Positions 62,992 through 64,000 of a DNA stretch of 64,000 bases are shown piece after piece. Source of the stretch: CBDFNC01 sp965249895 (lineage in GTDB: Bacteria; Pseudomonadota; Gammaproteobacteria; Enterobacterales; CBDFNC01); assembly GCA_965249895.1 (NCBI GenBank), contig CBDFNC010000001.1:868001-932000 (forward strand). The letters are read 5' to 3'. Under the pieces are notes generated by a model that ran no database searches, was not told the origin of the DNA, and saw nothing but the letters and a program-made list of their open reading frames with translations. How positions within the stretch are numbered: the first letter of the stretch is position 1; each line of letters begins with the position of its first letter. A program made the position numbers and the translations under genes.

Positions 62992-64000
62992 ATGAATAAG
63001 AAGCACTTAATTGAGATTGTGATGTTTCTCACTTATGCCCTGTTTGCCATGTCATGGGTGGCGGGCTCTATGATGACCCCATGATATCATGGTCTATTAC
63101 GGTATCGAGAGCATGGCGGATGCCACCTGGATGACTAACGGCATCACGCTATCAAAAATTATCGGTAATCTGGTGGCGGCCTGGTTTTTAGTGAGAATGA
63201 AGCCAAAAAAAGCCTTTGCTTTTGCGTCCGTGTTTATTGTCTTAGGCTCTTTGGGGGCCTTTACATCGGACTACAGCCTGTATGTGGCTTCACGGTTTGT
63301 GATGGGTTTTGGTGGTGCTTTGGTTATCGTGTATTTCGCGCCAATCGTGGTGAAGTACTTTTCTCCTGAAGAGCGCCCTATGGTGAATGGTATTAATGCG
63401 GCGGCGTTTAATACGGGTAACTTGTTGGCGCTGCTATTTACCGCTGGCCTGTTGGCCCAATTTGGCGACTGGCAGTCGGTTATTTTGATTATTTCTGCAG
63501 TTAGTGGTCTGCTCCTAATAGCCTGGTGGTTCGTTAGTGATGATTTTGAGCTGGGTGGCCAATCTTCTGACGGCAAGGTAATCGAGTACACCTTAAAAGA
63601 CGGGATAAAGGAGCCAGTCAACTGGTGGTTACCTATTGCCTATTCAGGCTTACTATTTTGCTATATAGCTGTATTTTCCCTGTTTCCTCTCATGCCCGAT
63701 TTTGCGGCTGAGGCTTCTCAGCTGTCATCCATTATGATTGCGGCGGGTATGGTAGGTACAGTGGCAGGTATTATGGTTGCCAAGAAATATCCCCTTAGAG
63801 TACCTGTTATTCGTTATGCTGGTTTAATGATGACTCTGTGCGCCGCTGCGATGATCACCACAAGCAGTGCTCCTGTTGCTTATATCAGCGCTTTTCTGGC
63901 CGGTTTCTTTATGTTTCTACCCATGACCGCTTTGGTGACCTTGCCTCAGGAGTTACCGGGAATGACGCCAGGCCGTATTACTGTGGTATTTGGTATGTTC
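62992..64000 (+). pseudogene. MFS transporter gene with a frameshift, cut by window edge
   Basis: ATG 62992 (GGAGAG upstream) opens a 30-codon frame (EIVMFLTYALFAMSWVAGSMMTP) (key part FAMSWVAGSMM), then TGA at 63082. From the following base the +1 frame continues as a normal MFS protein (VYYGIESMADATWMTNGI, MKPKKAFAFASVF, FGGALVIVYFAP, FSPEERPMVNGINAAAFNTGN) to the edge. One extra T, within the palindrome CCATGATATCATGG, explains the break. An ATG at 63089 would make a shortened protein lacking the first helix. A CynX/NimT-like anion or metabolite transporter is the likely family. Confidence 0.75.

Noticed and set aside
1..64000. tRNA, rRNA, riboswitch, attachment sites, phage genes
   Set aside because: None recognised on reading either strand; without a covariance search weak RNA structures could be missed.

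Overview
The window reads as a chromosomal segment of a marine-type gammaproteobacterium, most likely of the Alteromonadales (Thalassomonas, Colwellia or Shewanella relatives). This is an inference from gene content and protein style only; there is no rRNA, tRNA or other firm phylogenetic marker. No CRISPR array, prophage or replication origin was seen.

Layout. (1) 1-3.2 kb: core genes (pyrD cut by the window edge, a small membrane protein, trhO) and a decayed ORF. (2) 3.4-11.7 kb: a minus-strand glycerol ABC-transporter operon glpSTPQUV. A divergent sigma-54 enhancer-binding activator sits upstream, with a near-consensus -24/-12 promoter in front of glpS and an inverted-repeat enhancer candidate. 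(3) 12-15.3 kb: glpF-glpK with CRP-like and GlpR-like sites. (4) 15.4-20.1 kb: a mobile-element zone with three nested copies of a REP-associated (HUH, Y1-type) transposase element, an IS630 remnant with a possible programmed frameshift, and orphan gene fragments. (5) 20.2-31.4 kb: a DUF2913-like gene, a patatin-like esterase, glpD and a second glpK (divergent), a beta-alanine catabolic pair (bauA plus mmsA/bauC-type dehydrogenase) with its divergent LysR regulator, and glpR. (6) 31.6-37.2 kb: an MFS transporter, an NAD-binding epimerase-like protein and a TrpXYZ-like ABC transporter. (7) 37.5-44.9 kb: a two-module NRPS (partial C-A-T-C-A-T-reductase), split by a frameshift in a run of nine G. 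(8) 45.2-57.8 kb: a twelve-gene operon for complete tryptophan breakdown through kynurenine, 3-hydroxyanthranilate and 2-aminomuconate to pyruvate and acetyl-CoA, followed by a LysR regulator. (9) 57.8-62 kb: a hybrid histidine kinase co-transcribed with a periplasmic binding protein of the TrpX/PF04392 type. (10) 62.3-64 kb: a YiiD_C-like thioesterase and a frameshifted MFS gene that runs off the edge.

How it fits together. Glycerol is handled by four linked loci: facilitator, ABC importer, two kinases and a respiratory dehydrogenase, plus the GlpR repressor. Amino-acid-derived carbon is handled by the tryptophan and beta-alanine modules. Two PF04392 binding proteins, one in a transporter and one beside a sensor kinase, flank the NRPS and tryptophan block and suggest sensing and uptake of a related small molecule.

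Most unusual observations. Short degenerate copies of gene ends sit exactly at operon junctions: 5' stubs of nbaI and nbaC, and a 3' stub of glpQ. The NRPS has a G9 tract at its frame break and a textbook threonine code in its second module. A sigma-54 system appears to control glycerol ABC uptake. The GlpS/GlpT ATPase pair has complementary motif losses.
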